From Helicostylum pulchrum (lineage: Eukaryota; Mucoromycota; Mucoromycetes; Mucorales; Mucoraceae), in the NCBI GenBank assembly GCA_025677825.1, contig JAIXMO010000018.1, forward strand, positions 248,001 through 312,000: a stretch of DNA of 64,000 nucleotides. The letters run 5' to 3'. Shown piece after piece: positions 13,071 to 24,209 of this stretch (position 1 is the stretch's first letter; each line of letters opens with the position of its first letter). The notes beneath the pieces were generated by a model. The model ran no database searches and was not told the DNA's origin. It saw only the letters and a list, made by a program, of their open reading frames with translations. Made by a program: the position numbers and the translations under genes.

Positions 13071-14314
13071 TTATTTGGGAATCGTAACCTGTTCAGAAAC
13101 AACTTCGTTTACGTCGTTTTGTTGTTGTTGTTCTAAATCAGATGTACCGGCACTCTCTTGTAGTTGTTGACGACCATGCATCAGCTCTGCACGTTCACGT
13201 TCAGCGGTTTCTTTATCAAAGGTTCCAATAGCGGGTTCGGGAGTAGGAAAAATATGGTAGATACCAATACCCAAGATAATGACACAGTAGGCAAACGGGT
13301 ACATGATGGTAATATGGTAGCCAAACAAACCAATACCAAAGATCAAGCCGTAAAAGTTACTGGTAAGCAAAGACAGGTTGTAGAGTACAGCACTACCTAG
13401 ACGGAACATGACGGGAGCAAGTGAGTAAAGTACACACATGCATACAGTATACACAATGACTAAACCCACCGCCTCAGGGTTACGTGAAAGGGAAGCAAAT
13501 TCGTCTCGTTCCAAGATCATTAACTGGACAAAATTAATAATCGTAGCAAAGAAAGTAAACATACCAATGACTTCGTAAATAGGGTGCTTACGAGCCATAA
13601 GTTCTTCACCGACGTTGGAGAAACCGTAAAGGGTAGCACCCAACAAGCAAAACAAATCTCCCTTGACGGCATCAAGAGCAGCGTAGTCTTTACCTTCCAT
13701 GATGTCACTGGCGATCAACATACCCATGCCACCCAAAGCAATCAAGACACCAACGTATTGGACCCAGCGGTACCGGATCTTCATGAAGAAGAAGGAGAGG
13801 ATCATACAGACAGGTGTGCTCCAGCAGTTTAAAAGCATGGCGGATAATAATGAAGTGTATTGGTATGCCTTGACTACAAAGTAGTTTCCTTCGACATCGA
13901 TAGCACCCAAAATGAAGTAGTAAAGAGCTCGACGTCTGAATTGAAGTAACCAACCACGGATACCTCGTTTGTAAATAGCGTAACTGTTATAGATAACAGC
14001 TAAACAAGCACTGTCGAGGGAAAATATTAGTATTTTTTGTATAGGGTTTAAAAAGTACTACTTTACTAGACTAAAAATGTTTGGGTGGTGGGAGCAGCAA
14101 AGTCATAAGATATGCCTAGCTTTGTAGTGGTTACATTGGTTCCAGTAATACATAAAGAGAGGACTATGATTTTTGGTAAATATTTATAATTTTCTTGTTT
14201 ATAAAACTGTTTTTTTTTACCTTGGCCCAAAATTAAAACTTTAAAGAATTTAGGATCTTTTAAAAACTCGAACCTTTTTTTCCAAGTTTTTCTTTCAACT
14301 TGTTCATCCATCAT
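13071..14314 (-). CDS. SLC35F-type nucleotide-sugar/solute carrier (EamA-like)
   Basis: Multi-pass membrane carrier of the drug/metabolite transporter superfamily. Exons on the minus strand: 14314-14221, 14163-14067 and 14010-13071, 376 residues. The segment ALYYFILGAIDVEGNYFVVK followed by AYQYTSL is characteristic of SLC35F1/F2/F6-like proteins. Many hydrophobic stretches follow (for example VGVLIALGGMGMLIASDI and FAYCVIILGIGIYHIF), consistent with about ten membrane spans, and the C-terminal tail is hydrophilic and Gln-rich. Substrate is unknown for most members. Two ATGs are adjacent; the first (14314) was used. Confidence 0.85.
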
Positions 14315-14582
14315 TTTTTTTTTTTTTAATAAGTAAATCAAAGTTTGTGTGTGAGAGAGAAAGGAAAAAAGAAACTTTAAAAAAATCTGTTTTTTTTATA
14401 GTTCAGATCGAAAAAAATGACCAGATAAGGAATAGAAAAACGAGAAAAGAGTTTTTTTCTTTTTTTATTATAATAATTTTTTTTTTTTGAGCGGAGGGGA
14501 GAGATTTGTACATTTTGAAAAAAAAATGGTTTTTTTTCTTTTTAGGTCATATTACTGATGAAAAAAAAATTTTTTTGGAGGC

Positions 14583-14632
<50 letters not shown>

Positions 14633-14637
<5 letters not shown>

Positions 14638-15658
14638 GCTTACGGAATTCAGTAAGAACAGGATATATAGCTTGGAAAGCTTGATAGATTTCTTCACGCA
14701 CTTTTGCACCGGTCAAGACAATTTTACCAGAAACAAAGATTAATAATACAATCTTTGGTTTTACCATACGATAAATAAGTCCAGGAAACAATTCAGGTTC
14801 ATACTAAAAAAAAGAAACAGTGTAAGGGTTTTTTTCCGTCACGTAAAAACACGTATACACACACACACTACACACGTAAAAAAAAAAAAAAACTTACAGA
14901 ACTAAAGTGACCATGAGAGTAAGCTAAACCTTCCAAACGAATAGGAAACTTGACATCGCAAGAACCAACGATATTTTGAATTTTAAAGTCTGTGAATTTA
15001 GCTTGGAAGCCCAACTTTTGAATAATACGAGCGTATTTACGAGCAGCCAACTTTGAATCATCTTCAGATTTAGCACCAGTCACTACCATTTTGCCAGAAG
15101 CGAAAATTAATGCTGTTGTTTTTGGATCACGAATACGCATAATCACGGCTGCAAAACGCTTTTTTTTTACAAAAAAGAAAGTGTTTAGATCCCAATGACA
15201 AAAACAGTTTTTCTTTTTTTAAAAAAAAAATCTCTTTTTTTTTCTTTGTTCTCTTTTACCCTCAACAAATGAAAGAAAAAAAAAAAGAGACTTAATTTTT
15301 ATGAGTAAACTTTTTTAAGTTACCTTTGGATTGTATTCAGCATTACGAGCATGAAGAGCGATAGTTTTAAGATCTAAACGACAATCCAAATTCACAGTAG
15401 CAACAATGTTTCTTAAATGATAAAAAAGAACATTAGTTTTTTTTCAAGTAAAATAAATAAATAAAGTACTCACTGTAAAGTAGGTGTGATACCAGCTACA
15501 GCATAAGGATTAGCGTCTCTACTAGGTGTAGGAGCATCAATTGGTGCAGGAGTTGAAGGAAGAGCGAAAGGAGTTGAATTATGTTGTGGAGTAGGAATAG
15601 ATGGTGTCTGCATAGCAGGTGTTGCCATTGAAGGCGTAGCAATGTTGAATCCAGACAT
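14633..15658 (-). CDS. SPT15: TATA-binding protein (TBP)
   Basis: General transcription factor for all three nuclear RNA polymerases; binds the TATA box as a saddle. Exons on the minus strand: 15658-15474, 15411-15324, 15158-14898 and 14803-14633, 234 residues. The N-terminus is Pro/Thr-rich ([18 protein letters not shown]) and poorly conserved. The two direct repeats follow: [20 protein letters not shown] with [20 protein letters not shown], and [20 protein letters not shown] with [20 protein letters not shown]. The protein ends [12 protein letters not shown]. The second intron acceptor is AAAAAG before CGTTTTGCA, fixed by the invariant RFAAVIMR. The stop is followed on the transcript by a roughly 40-base A tract (plus-strand T run, 14595-14634). 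Confidence 0.97.
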
Positions 15659-16324
15659 TATTACTATAAAAATTTATACAGGTGAAGAAAAAGAGGGGGA
15701 ATATACAGTTGTTTGATTCTTCGTTTATTGGCTTTGGTTGTTGGTTGTTTCTTCAGTAGCAAATCAATTAAGATAGAGAGAGAAGAAAAAAAAAAAAAAA
15801 AAAAAAAAAAAAGTGTGAAAAAGCGGAATAAGGTGTGAAAAAACTGAAAAAAAAAATTGATTTTGTTCATCATTGGGTCCTATTTATATCTTTTGAATGT
15901 GACTTGCAAAATATGCACCAATCAAGAACTAGTTTCATCTTTTTTTTTTTTCTTTGTTCTTTTTTGTTATTGTTGTTGTTGTGTGTGTTGCTTAATGGTT
16001 TAAATGAAACCCTTGATTTGTATGTAGTAGGGTTTAAAGAAAACGATAATTCAAAATCAAGATTATCGTTTCGCAACACGTAAGAAAAATGTCTCTGCAG
16101 TGAAATAGACTTGAAATCACGGATCGTCATTGTGGTACAGAAACCAAAGTGTGGTACCAACTCGTTCAAATTTATTTAACGGTAGCACACTTTATCCAGG
16201 CTTCTTTTTCATTCTGTGTTAAACAATGCATAACATGATGTCCTGCTTGTGTAATCATCAACAAACAATAGTGTGTGTATATAAATACATATTTTTGCCC
16301 CCCTTTCTTTTTCTGTCTTTCTTT

Positions 16325-16362
<38 letters not shown>

Positions 16363-16367
16363 CAAGT
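15659..16367. other. Divergent intergenic spacer, TBP / PX-SNARE
   Basis: AT-rich with poly-A at 15787-15812 and poly-T before the PX-SNARE start (16329-16357). Short ORFs on both strands here consist of homopolymer-derived sequence and show no family match. Probably the two promoters only. Confidence 0.5.
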
Positions 16368-17486
16368 ATGAATCAGGATTCTATTCAAGCGATTTTTATA
16401 AAGCAAACAGAAACACGCAATGAAGGTAAATCTTACACAGCGTACCGTGTTGATATCCAAGCGGCAGTAAGACACTGGCACATTTGGAAACGGTACTCAG
16501 ACTTTGTTCGACTTCACCAACAGTTGAGTGAATCTTTCCCCGGTATCTGTATACCAGCGCAGCTACCCCAAAAGCGCATCTTCCCGCCTACGTTTTCTGC
16601 ACCAGATCGAGTGGAAGATCGCAGACAAGGGCTAGAAGATTACTTGCGTACGATCCAAAGTTGCCGTGATGATCGGTGGCGCAAAACAGACATCTGGGTA
16701 GATTTCTTGGCTTTACCGGTAACAAGTGAAAAAAAAAAGGAATTGTTTTCCTTTGGATCTTGGTTGGATGAGTATGACCATTTGCTTTCGTTATCAAGAG
16801 AGATTCGATCATTGATCAGTAGCCGCAACGCGCATCAGAGTCAGCATGAAGTTTCAGATGCGTTACGGTGCGAAGTAAAAGCTAAAAAGGATTTGATGTC
16901 GCTTTCGGCCAGACTGGGTAACTTGGAATCAAGTCTATCTGATCAAAAAAAGGATACCATTGTTGAGGGTGAAGAAAGAAGACGTGAGGATAAATTAAGT
17001 AGCTTGAAATCAGAAAGAGATGTACTGGTGCAATTGATTAATGTCACAAGACAAGATTTAACAAATAAGAAACCAACTTTAAAAAAGGCACAACCTGCTG
17101 CTTCTTCTGCGGCTTTGTTAGGTGAAGGTCGTTCGTACGGTGATATTGGGTTTGATAACTTGAAAAGAACAAGAACTGTTCCTTCCTCTACTGCTCCAAG
17201 ACAAGGTCGTGCGTTCGGTAATGCTTTGAAACAATTACAAGAAACGGAAGCAACAAAGGGATTAGATAATAAGGAATTGCTAACTTATCAAACCCAAGTC
17301 ATGAAGGACCAAGATTTACACGTAGAACAGTTTAGCCAGCTCTTGTCTCGTCAAAAGGAAATTGGCCTTGCCATCAATTATGAACTAGAGAATCAAATAG
17401 ATGTATTAGAGAGTCTTGATATCCAAGTAGATAATACTTCTACAAAGTTAGGTTTTGCAAGCAAGAAGTTGTCAAAGATTAAATAG
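16368..17486 (+). CDS. PX-domain SNARE protein (Vam7-like)
   Basis: Single exon, 372 residues. An N-terminal PX domain (about 3-115) binds phosphatidylinositol 3-phosphate: YRVDIQAAVRHWHIWKRYSD, LPQKRIFPP and RQGLEDYLRTI carry the expected Arg and Pro-rich elements. A middle helical region follows, and the C-terminal about 65 residues form a SNARE-type coiled coil (LLTYQTQVMKDQDLHVEQFS ... LAINYELENQIDVLESLD) with a Gln at the expected central position. There is no membrane anchor, as in yeast Vam7, a soluble Qc-SNARE for vacuole fusion. The ATG at 16368 follows a 29-base T tract; an upstream in-frame ATG at 16275 would read through that tract and was not used. Confidence 0.85.
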   Translation: MNQDSIQAIFIKQTETRNEGKSYTAYRVDIQAAVRHWHIWKRYSDFVRLHQQLSESFPGICIPAQLPQKRIFPPTFSAPDRVEDRRQGLEDYLRTIQSCRDDRWRKTDIWVDFLALPVTSEKKKELFSFGSWLDEYDHLLSLSREIRSLISSRNAHQSQHEVSDALRCEVKAKKDLMSLSARLGNLESSLSDQKKDTIVEGEERRREDKLSSLKSERDVLVQLINVTRQDLTNKKPTLKKAQPAASSAALLGEGRSYGDIGFDNLKRTRTVPSSTAPRQGRAFGNALKQLQETEATKGLDNKELLTYQTQVMKDQDLHVEQFSQLLSRQKEIGLAINYELENQIDVLESLDIQVDNTSTKLGFASKKLSKIK

Positions 17487-17570
17487 TGACTTGGTTTTTT
17501 TACTTTCAAAATAAAAATATTTCTTTTTTTAAATACGTTTTTTCTTCTTCATTCTTTTTTTTTTTTTGTC

Positions 17571-19126
17571 ATGTCTGATCCTATTACACCTGGGGTAAAG
17601 AAAACAACAAGACGTTTTGCTCCTGTAAAAAGAGGTGCTAGTAAAAGTGCCGCGGGTTTAAAGCGTGAAGAAGCTGCAGCTGCCGCTTCAGCTGCTGCTG
17701 GTGGTGGTACAGATACTGCTGCTGCTGCTACTTCTTCTTCAACTGAAAACGCTGCTAAACCAACTGCCGAAGGAGCTGAACAAGCAAAGTCTTCTCCTAT
17801 TGGCACCATTCGTCCTGAATCAAGTGGTTCTGGTCGTTTACAAAGTGTCAATGAAGGACAAAAGACACGAGGCGGTGCCGCCAAGGTAAAAAATAAATAA
17901 AAAGATATTTTATTAACTCGTTTACTCATAAAGCCTTCTTTTTTTTTGTAGATGAAATTTAAACCTACTATTCCTCACAAGAGAAACAAGAAGGAAGTGT
18001 ACGTGAATTTATTTAAAAAATATTATGGTTTTTATTTATTAACGCCTTTTTTTTGTTGTTGTACAGTTCTACTTCGACGATTGATGAAGCGCTTAATTCT
18101 AAGCTAGGTTTCAACGGCGAAAGAGGACGTGGACGTGGAAGAGGAGAAAGAGGTCGTGGTAGAGGTAGAGGCCGTGGACGTGGTGGATTAATTATTGTCG
18201 AAGAGTCCAGTGCATCCGGTATCTTTTCTTTAGGTCCATCTGCTGTATCCAGAGGTCGACCTGGATACGGAGGAGGTGGATTTGCTTCATTTGGTGGTGA
18301 TTTACCTTCTAGAACCGAGGGAGATAACGAGAGTTCAGATATGGTAGAGATGTTTACAAACGGTATTGGAAGAGATATGCCAGTGACATACAGACATGTG
18401 TCTCGTCTTGAAGGTGATGTGGATCCTGTTACACTTTCACAACCTATTGGTAAAATTCCTTGGATGGCAGTCAAATCTAAAAAACCCGAAGTTGTGCAAT
18501 TAGAAAGCGCGGTAAAGATGGAAGTAGTAGAGGGAATGGATACAGATGAAGCTACTACTACTACTGAAGTGAAGGAAGTTGCAGTTGAAAAGGAAGAGGA
18601 AGAGGAAGAGGTGAAAGAAGTACCTAAAGTGTTTATGGATAGTGATTCACCAGCACAAAATATTTTTGCCCTAGATGAAAAGGAACGTCTTGTTTGTGTT
18701 GCAGAAGAAGAATTATTATATTTCCAACTTCCTACAGTTGTACCTGTATTTGAAAAACAAAAGGACGATGAAGTGATGGAAGAAGTGAAGGCGGAGAATA
18801 CAGAAGGAGAGAGCGAGTTACCTACTTCGGCAAAGAAATCTACGTTAGAAGACGCTTTGGCTAACCTGGATTTACAAGATATGCCTAATGGTGAAATTGG
18901 TAAATTGATTATTTACAAGAGCGGAAAGATGAAGATGAAGTTTGGTAATATCTTGCTGGATGTGAATCAAGGCATGCAGTCTAATTTCCTTGAAAATGTC
19001 ATGGTCGTTGACCATGAAAGTGAAGAAACGAAAAAGGCTATTGAGTTGGGTCATATTGTACAAAAGTTCGTTTGTGCTCCAAATATGGATGCACTTCTTA
19101 GAGATGAAGAGGAAGCGCTACTCTAA
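17571..19126 (+). CDS. RPC53: RNA polymerase III subunit Rpc4 (C53)
   Basis: Subunit of the Pol III TFIIF-like heterodimer (with Rpc37) involved in initiation and termination. Exons 17571-17885, 17952-17998 and 18067-19126, 473 residues. The N-terminus is Ala/Ser-rich and basic. Exon 3 begins with an RG-rich tract (about residues 137-165). The conserved C-terminal domain includes LEDALANLDLQDMPNGEIGK, KSGKMKMKFGNILLDVNQGM and LGHIVQKFVCAPNMDALL, the typical Rpc4 ending. Intron 2 (donor GTACGTG, acceptor TTGTACAG) was placed by frame. It is followed after 59 bp by pigL on the same strand, so the PIG-L promoter is very short or overlaps this 3' UTR. Confidence 0.88.
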
Positions 19127-19185
19127 ATAAAATATATACACACTGTTTTTTTATATTTCTTTCCTTTTCTTTTTTATTCAAAACG

Positions 19186-20136
19186 ATGTGGACGGTCTTG
19201 TTAAGCTCGACATGTATACTGTCTTTATTGACATATGCTTACTTTAGTATTGCACAATTCCAGGAAATATTACCGTTCAGTACCAACAACATTGTCATTG
19301 TGACAGCTCATCCTGATGATGAATGTATGTTTTTCGGTCCTACCATTACTTGTTTGCGCACCCTTACAAAGAGTCGTATACACGTGTTATGTTTATCCAC
19401 AGGAAACGCTGACGGATTAGGTTCGATGCGTAAAAAGGAATTAGTGAAAAGTTGTCAAACTTTGGGTATTCAACCTTCTCATGTTAAGGCAGTAGAAAAC
19501 TCGTAAGAAAAAGAGCTTGATTTGAGGAAAGTTTTTTTAAATGGTTTTTTTTTTTCTTCTCATTAGTGGTTTACAGGATGGTATGCAAAACAAGTGGGAT
19601 TCTGAATTGATTTCAGAAATTATTAAAGAATACGTTGTGAAACAAAAGATTGATACAGTGAGTTACTTTTCATATGTATGGTTTTTTTTTTTTTGACAAA
19701 ATGCTAAAAAGCGTTTTTGATAGATTATTACATTTGATGGACACGGTGTATCTGGTCACGTTAATCATATTTCAAGTTATAACGGAGCAAGGTAAGTTTT
19801 TTTTTGGTGGTACTGTAAAGAAATAGATGCACTAAAACGATAATCAAAAAAAGACATTACGTGAATATGAACCCAAACATCAAATTATATCGACTTGTAT
19901 CAATTCCGTTAGTACGTAAATACATTGGTATCTTGGATTTATTATTACCAATAAGGAATACTGATGAAACGACATTTATTTCTTCTCCCTTTGCTTACCT
20001 GGCAACACATAAAGCAATGCGTCAGCATAAAAGTCAATTAGTATGGTTTAGGTGGTTATACGTCACTTTTTCAAGATATATGTTTGTAAACGACTTGGTA
20101 TTGGATAGTAATTCGAACGGATTACAAACAAAATAA
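19186..20136 (+). CDS. GPI12: N-acetylglucosaminyl-phosphatidylinositol de-N-acetylase (PIG-L/Gpi12)
   Basis: Second step of GPI-anchor synthesis at the ER: removes acetate from GlcNAc-PI. Exons 19186-19502, 19567-19657, 19724-19791 and 19854-20136, 252 residues. An N-terminal hydrophobic segment (about residues 2-22) fits the ER membrane anchor. The metal-binding AHPDDE motif lies at residues 41-46, and the second signature TFDGHGVSGHVNHISSYNGA spans exon 3, providing the remaining His ligands. The length matches the family. Confidence 0.93.
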
Positions 20137-20285
20137 TAATAAAAATTTAGTAGCCTTTTGAAAAAAAAAAAAAGAAAGTCTATTTTTTTTTAAGAACAAA
20201 CAACTTTTTTATTTTATTATATCTTTCTTTCTTTCCTTTTCTTTTTTTTTTTTTAAATAATATTCCGACTAATACAAAAATAATA

Positions 20286-21422
20286 ATGAACGCCACAGAA
20301 GATAAAAGTAAGAAAGAAATAGTAAAAAAGAAAAAGATACTGTATATTCATAGTTTTTTTTTTTTTTGTTTGTAGGCGAAAAAAAGTATCAGGACTATAA
20401 AAAGAGAATACGAGAAATAGAAGAAGTGTGTGTTTATTTTTTGTTTCTATAACTACCCTTTCCCTTACTGACGACAACAACAACAACATATTTTTTTTTG
20501 TTAGGAAAACGAAAATATTGGTTCTCAATTAGCTAAAGCACGTCATCATATTAAGCGTCTTCGAGTAGAAAGAATGTAAACATGTCAAAAAAAAAATATA
20601 TATTTTTTATCGGTTCACGTCAACTTATTAAATTTTTTTATTTTTATGTTCTAGTGTTTTATTAGAAGAAATTGACGATTTAAGACAAGGGCGTTCATCT
20701 CGTATTAAAAAGTCTAATGGTGCTGAAAGTGATTCAGAAATGTCCATTTCAGAATCTATTATTGTAAATGTTTTATTCTTTATAAAAAAAAAAAACGCTA
20801 ATATATTTCTCATTATTTAGTCTGATGTGAAAGGAGTAAGAAAGAATGCTGCAGCAACTCCCAGAAAGAAGAGAGATCCTAATGCGCCTAAAGGCCCTGG
20901 TAATGTCTTCTTTCTTTATTGTCGTATGGAACGTGATAATATTAAGGACGAAGTACCTAACGAAAGTTTGGGTGAAGTAACTCGATTACTTGGTCAAAAA
21001 TGGAAGGCTTTACCTAAAGAAGAAAAACAGGTTGGTTTGGAGGTTTTTTTTTTTTTTTTTTTTTTTTTATACAAGTTCGTCACGCTAATATATATAAAAT
21101 ATAGAAATATTATGACATTTATAAAAAAGAGCAAGAAGAGTATGAGTCTGCTATGAAGAGCTATACAGCTGCTGGTGGAGGATTAGAAGGTGCTGCTGCT
21201 GTTGAAGCAGCAAATAAAGTCAAACAAGAAGGCAAATTAGACGAGTCTGACGAAGAAATTGATATGCTTCAAGATGACGACGATGAAGATATTGAAGATT
21301 TAGATGACGAAATTGAACAAGAGTTTGAAGCAAATAAGAATCATCTTCACTCCATTGTATCACCACCTTCATCAATAGCCACTGATCCCATGCCTGAAAC
21401 TCAAGATCATGTACACATTTAG
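20286..21422 (+). CDS. HMG-box DNA-binding protein with N-terminal coiled coil
   Basis: Exons 20286-20307, 20376-20425, 20505-20575, 20655-20763, 20821-21030 and 21105-21422, 259 residues. The N-terminal about 85 residues are helical (YQDYKKRIREIEEENENIGS and ARHHIKRLRVERIVLLEEID), as in a coiled coil. Then comes one HMG box (about residues 99-172): KKRDPNAPKGPGNVFFLYCR, LGQKWKALPKEEKQKYYDIY. The C-terminus is strongly acidic (DDDDEDIEDLDDE). One HMG box with an N-terminal coiled coil recalls Nhp10-type subunits of INO80, but an HMGB-like chromatin protein is equally possible. Intron 5 contains a T tract of about 20 bases. Confidence 0.85.
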
Positions 21423-21528
21423 AGATTTAGAAAGAAAATTTTTTTTTATTGTCATTCTTTAACAAAGTCTCCCTTTTTTTTTCTTCTTCTTTTTCGTTTT
21501 TTTTTCTTCACACTTTATTTTATTTATT

Positions 21529-22340
21529 TTAGTTGATTGGTTTAATCTATATTTTTTTAAAGAAAAAAAAAAGGGACAAGATTAGTTAAAAGATACTTGT
21601 AAACACACACACATATAATAAAGCTTTTTTTTTTACCTTGAAATGCAGTGAAATTAAAGAGAATACAAATGCCTTCAAGTCTTGAACAAGATAATAAAAG
21701 GCACGCAAACCTTCAGGGTCTTTACTATCTTGTACTTCAACAAGCGAACTTAACTTGGAAGTCTACAGTAAAAAAAGAAAAAAAAGAAATACGTTTAGTT
21801 TACACGCGAAATAAAAACTTGCATCTACTTGCCTCGAAAGAAATATGTTCAGTACCAAGACGAATTTCGATTTCTTGACTACCAACTACATTCTTAGTAG
21901 GCCATTGACTATCATCTTCCCTAATTAAATCAATTCATACCGTGGGTTTAGTAATGACGCAATTAAACTTACACCCCTCCCCCTTTTTAAAAAAAAAACT
22001 TACTTCATAACTTCACTGTCTTCAATAATTCTCTTTAACTCTTCAATGACAGCTGAACTTACGTGCACTAAAGTTGTCTTAATAAAAAAAGTATTGTAGT
22101 TGTTACGTTTTTTTGCACTCACTTTCTTTTTTGATTAAGCTATCGTTTCTGTAGTTTGAGTTATTGGCATATCGACAAAGTCCATCCGATCTAAATTCAA
22201 ATTCTAAAAATTCATGACCATAACGTCCCTTGTGTCCAGAACTAAAGAAAAATCTTTTTGTTAACAAAAAAAAGTTTCGACGCGTTAAAAGGAACAAGTG
22301 CTTACTAGTAACGAACATAAAATTCCTCTTCAGTAGCCAT
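21529..22340 (-). CDS. MAGO: Mago nashi (MAGOH), exon junction complex core
   Basis: Partner of Y14 in the exon junction complex, which marks spliced mRNA. Six exons on the minus strand: 22340-22306, 22241-22123, 22067-22004, 21920-21833, 21762-21637 and 21546-21529, 149 residues (human 146). Landmarks: [90 protein letters not shown] and the terminal LHFKIKPIN. Two choices matter. Intron 2 ends at CTTTAG before TGCACG, which alone gives the right length. Intron 4 starts with GCAAGT, a GC-AG intron fixed by the HISFETSK reading. The last exon holds only five codons and the stop. It converges on the HMG gene. Confidence 0.94.
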
Positions 22341-22444
22341 TTAATTAATTATTTATTTTTTTAAAAAAAAAAGAGAGAGAGAGAGAGCTAAAATAAATAA
22401 CAGCAAAAAATAAAAACCACCCACACTTGTAAAAAGAGAGCCAA

Positions 22445-23249
22445 TCAAATGTCAAGATAGTCTTTTGAAACTAATTGTTGAACCAGTTTAAGCAAGTTGT
22501 CAAAATTCATAATTTCATAATGGTCACCTGTAATCGACATATCTACTGTGACATTAGCTTGCATGGACTTCAAATGCTGAAACATGGCATGCGTTTGATT
22601 GTTGTTGATTAATTTATCTTGACAGCTTTGAGCAAGAATGATTGGTTTATCTTGTAACAAGCTAGATGATTTACTGGTAGCGGAAGCGCAATAATAAGTA
22701 GTAGCATCGGTACCAAACGCCTGTGCAATAAAATCAAGGTACGTAGGAAAGTCGTGAAGAATTAAAGGTAAGTCATAGATGCCTGATACGCCGAGTATAC
22801 CGCAGATATATTTATGAAAAGATAATTCGGTATCTAATAACAGCATGGCAGCAATGTGTGCACCTGCAGAATGACCAACTAAATAGATGTTCTTGTATTC
22901 TTGATACAAGTACTCTATTCCTTCTCCAACATCTAATATATGACCAGGATGCTGAACAGACGTATCATCATTTAAACTCAATCTATTTTTTTTATGTTGT
23001 TTTAAAATACGAAACACGGTTGTGTAGTTTTTCTCTTTTTTTTTACCTGTAGTTGATAGAAGCAGTATGGAACCCTTTTTCTCTGAATTGAAGAGCAAGA
23101 TCCTTGTAATCTGACTTGTCTTCGGATCGCCATGCACCGCCATGAATAAGGACAACAAGTGGACTGGTATTGTCTAACTCTGGTACTAGATATAAATCTA
23201 CTGAACGATACTTGTCGTCTTTAACCGAACTATAATAAACTGTATTCAT
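22445..23249 (-). CDS. Alpha/beta hydrolase (kynurenine formamidase / carboxylesterase-like)
   Basis: Serine hydrolase of about 246 residues, exons 23249-23047 and 22982-22445. Visible motifs: VVLIHGGAWRSEDKSDY with the oxyanion-hole HGGAW, the nucleophile elbow VGHSAGAHIAAML, and candidate acid and His residues near AQSCQDKLIN and ITGDHYEIMNF. The small size, HGGxW and HSAGAH are typical of arylformamidase (kynurenine formamidase, tryptophan catabolism) and related esterases. The exact substrate cannot be read from sequence. Confidence 0.85.
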
Positions 23250-23333
23250 AATACAGGTACTACCCTCAATTAATTATAAAAAAAAGAAGAAAGAGAGAAA
23301 AAGGTGTGTAAGGGAAAAAAAACCACCGGTATT

Positions 23334-24209
23334 TTAATTTTTGGGCTTTTTATTATTGCTGCTGTCTAACGTAGCTTCGCCATCCTCTGCTTTACGCTTC
23401 AATGTATTACTGTCTGGCTTCGTAGGAGCAACAGTCTTTAATATCTTTACATTATCATGCATAAATTGAGCCGGCTGATTAAGAGCATTGTTTAACCAAG
23501 GTGCTTCAATAAAGGGTATATCTTTTGCAATTAAACGAAGTGATTCTTCTTTATTTTCCATCAACTATATAAAAGTAAACGTTAATAAAATACACACACA
23601 CACACACATACATAATAAATTTACCTCGATTAAAAGCACGCTTGTTCTCTTCATACCTAATGCTTTACCCAACTTACATTCGGAATCAGCTGGCATAGGC
23701 ACAAGTTGAACCTTTGCTAAAGCAGCCATATAGAGTATATGTTGACATAACTGCAATGGTTTGATTTCACGTTTACAGATATAAATAACAGGAGTTGCGT
23801 TGGGTTTTAAGGTATCCTTGTTTTGAATATAGTGTTCCATAAATCGAGTTACTTCATTAATGCCAATAAATGTACGGTGAGTGATATCAGGTTCAACAAG
23901 TGTTGTGGCAGTGTCACTCTTCTTTTCCTTTTTTAATGCACGACACTGCGTCTTGTATTCACCTATTGGGGTCAATACTCTATATATAAAAAAGTGTCAG
24001 TTCAAAGTATACATGTACTGTTTTTGTTTTGTTTTTTGTTGTTACTTTAATAATTGTGTTAATATGGTTTGTCCTAATTCAGTATGAATGGTAGGCCACT
24101 TGATAATAAAAGGTGAACCAAGTACGTTCTTATAAATCGTCTTTTTCTTTTCGGTTGCTGTTACATTACGAACATTCTTTTCGGCAACAAATGTTTTTAC
24201 TGTAGACAT
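23334..24209 (-). CDS. POP3: RNase P/MRP protein subunit Pop3 (L7Ae-like)
   Basis: Protein subunit of the RNase P and RNase MRP ribonucleoproteins (pre-tRNA 5' processing and rRNA processing), related to human Rpp38. Exons on the minus strand: 24209-24046, 23979-23625 and 23564-23334, 249 residues. Supporting stretches: VLGSPFIIKWPTI, GINEVTRFMEHY, TPVIYICKREIKPLQLCQHI and GKALGMKRTSVLLIE, which follow the L7Ae-type fold of the Pop3 family. The C-terminus is basic (TLKRKAEDGE...NKKPKN), suitable for a nuclear protein. The start at 24209 is preceded in frame by another ATG that reads through a T-rich leader; the shorter start fits better. Confidence 0.82.

Noticed and set aside
16275..16367. 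Upstream in-frame ATG extending the PX-SNARE by 31 residues
   Set aside because: It would translate a 29-base T tract into poly-Phe; the ATG at 16368 directly precedes the PX domain.
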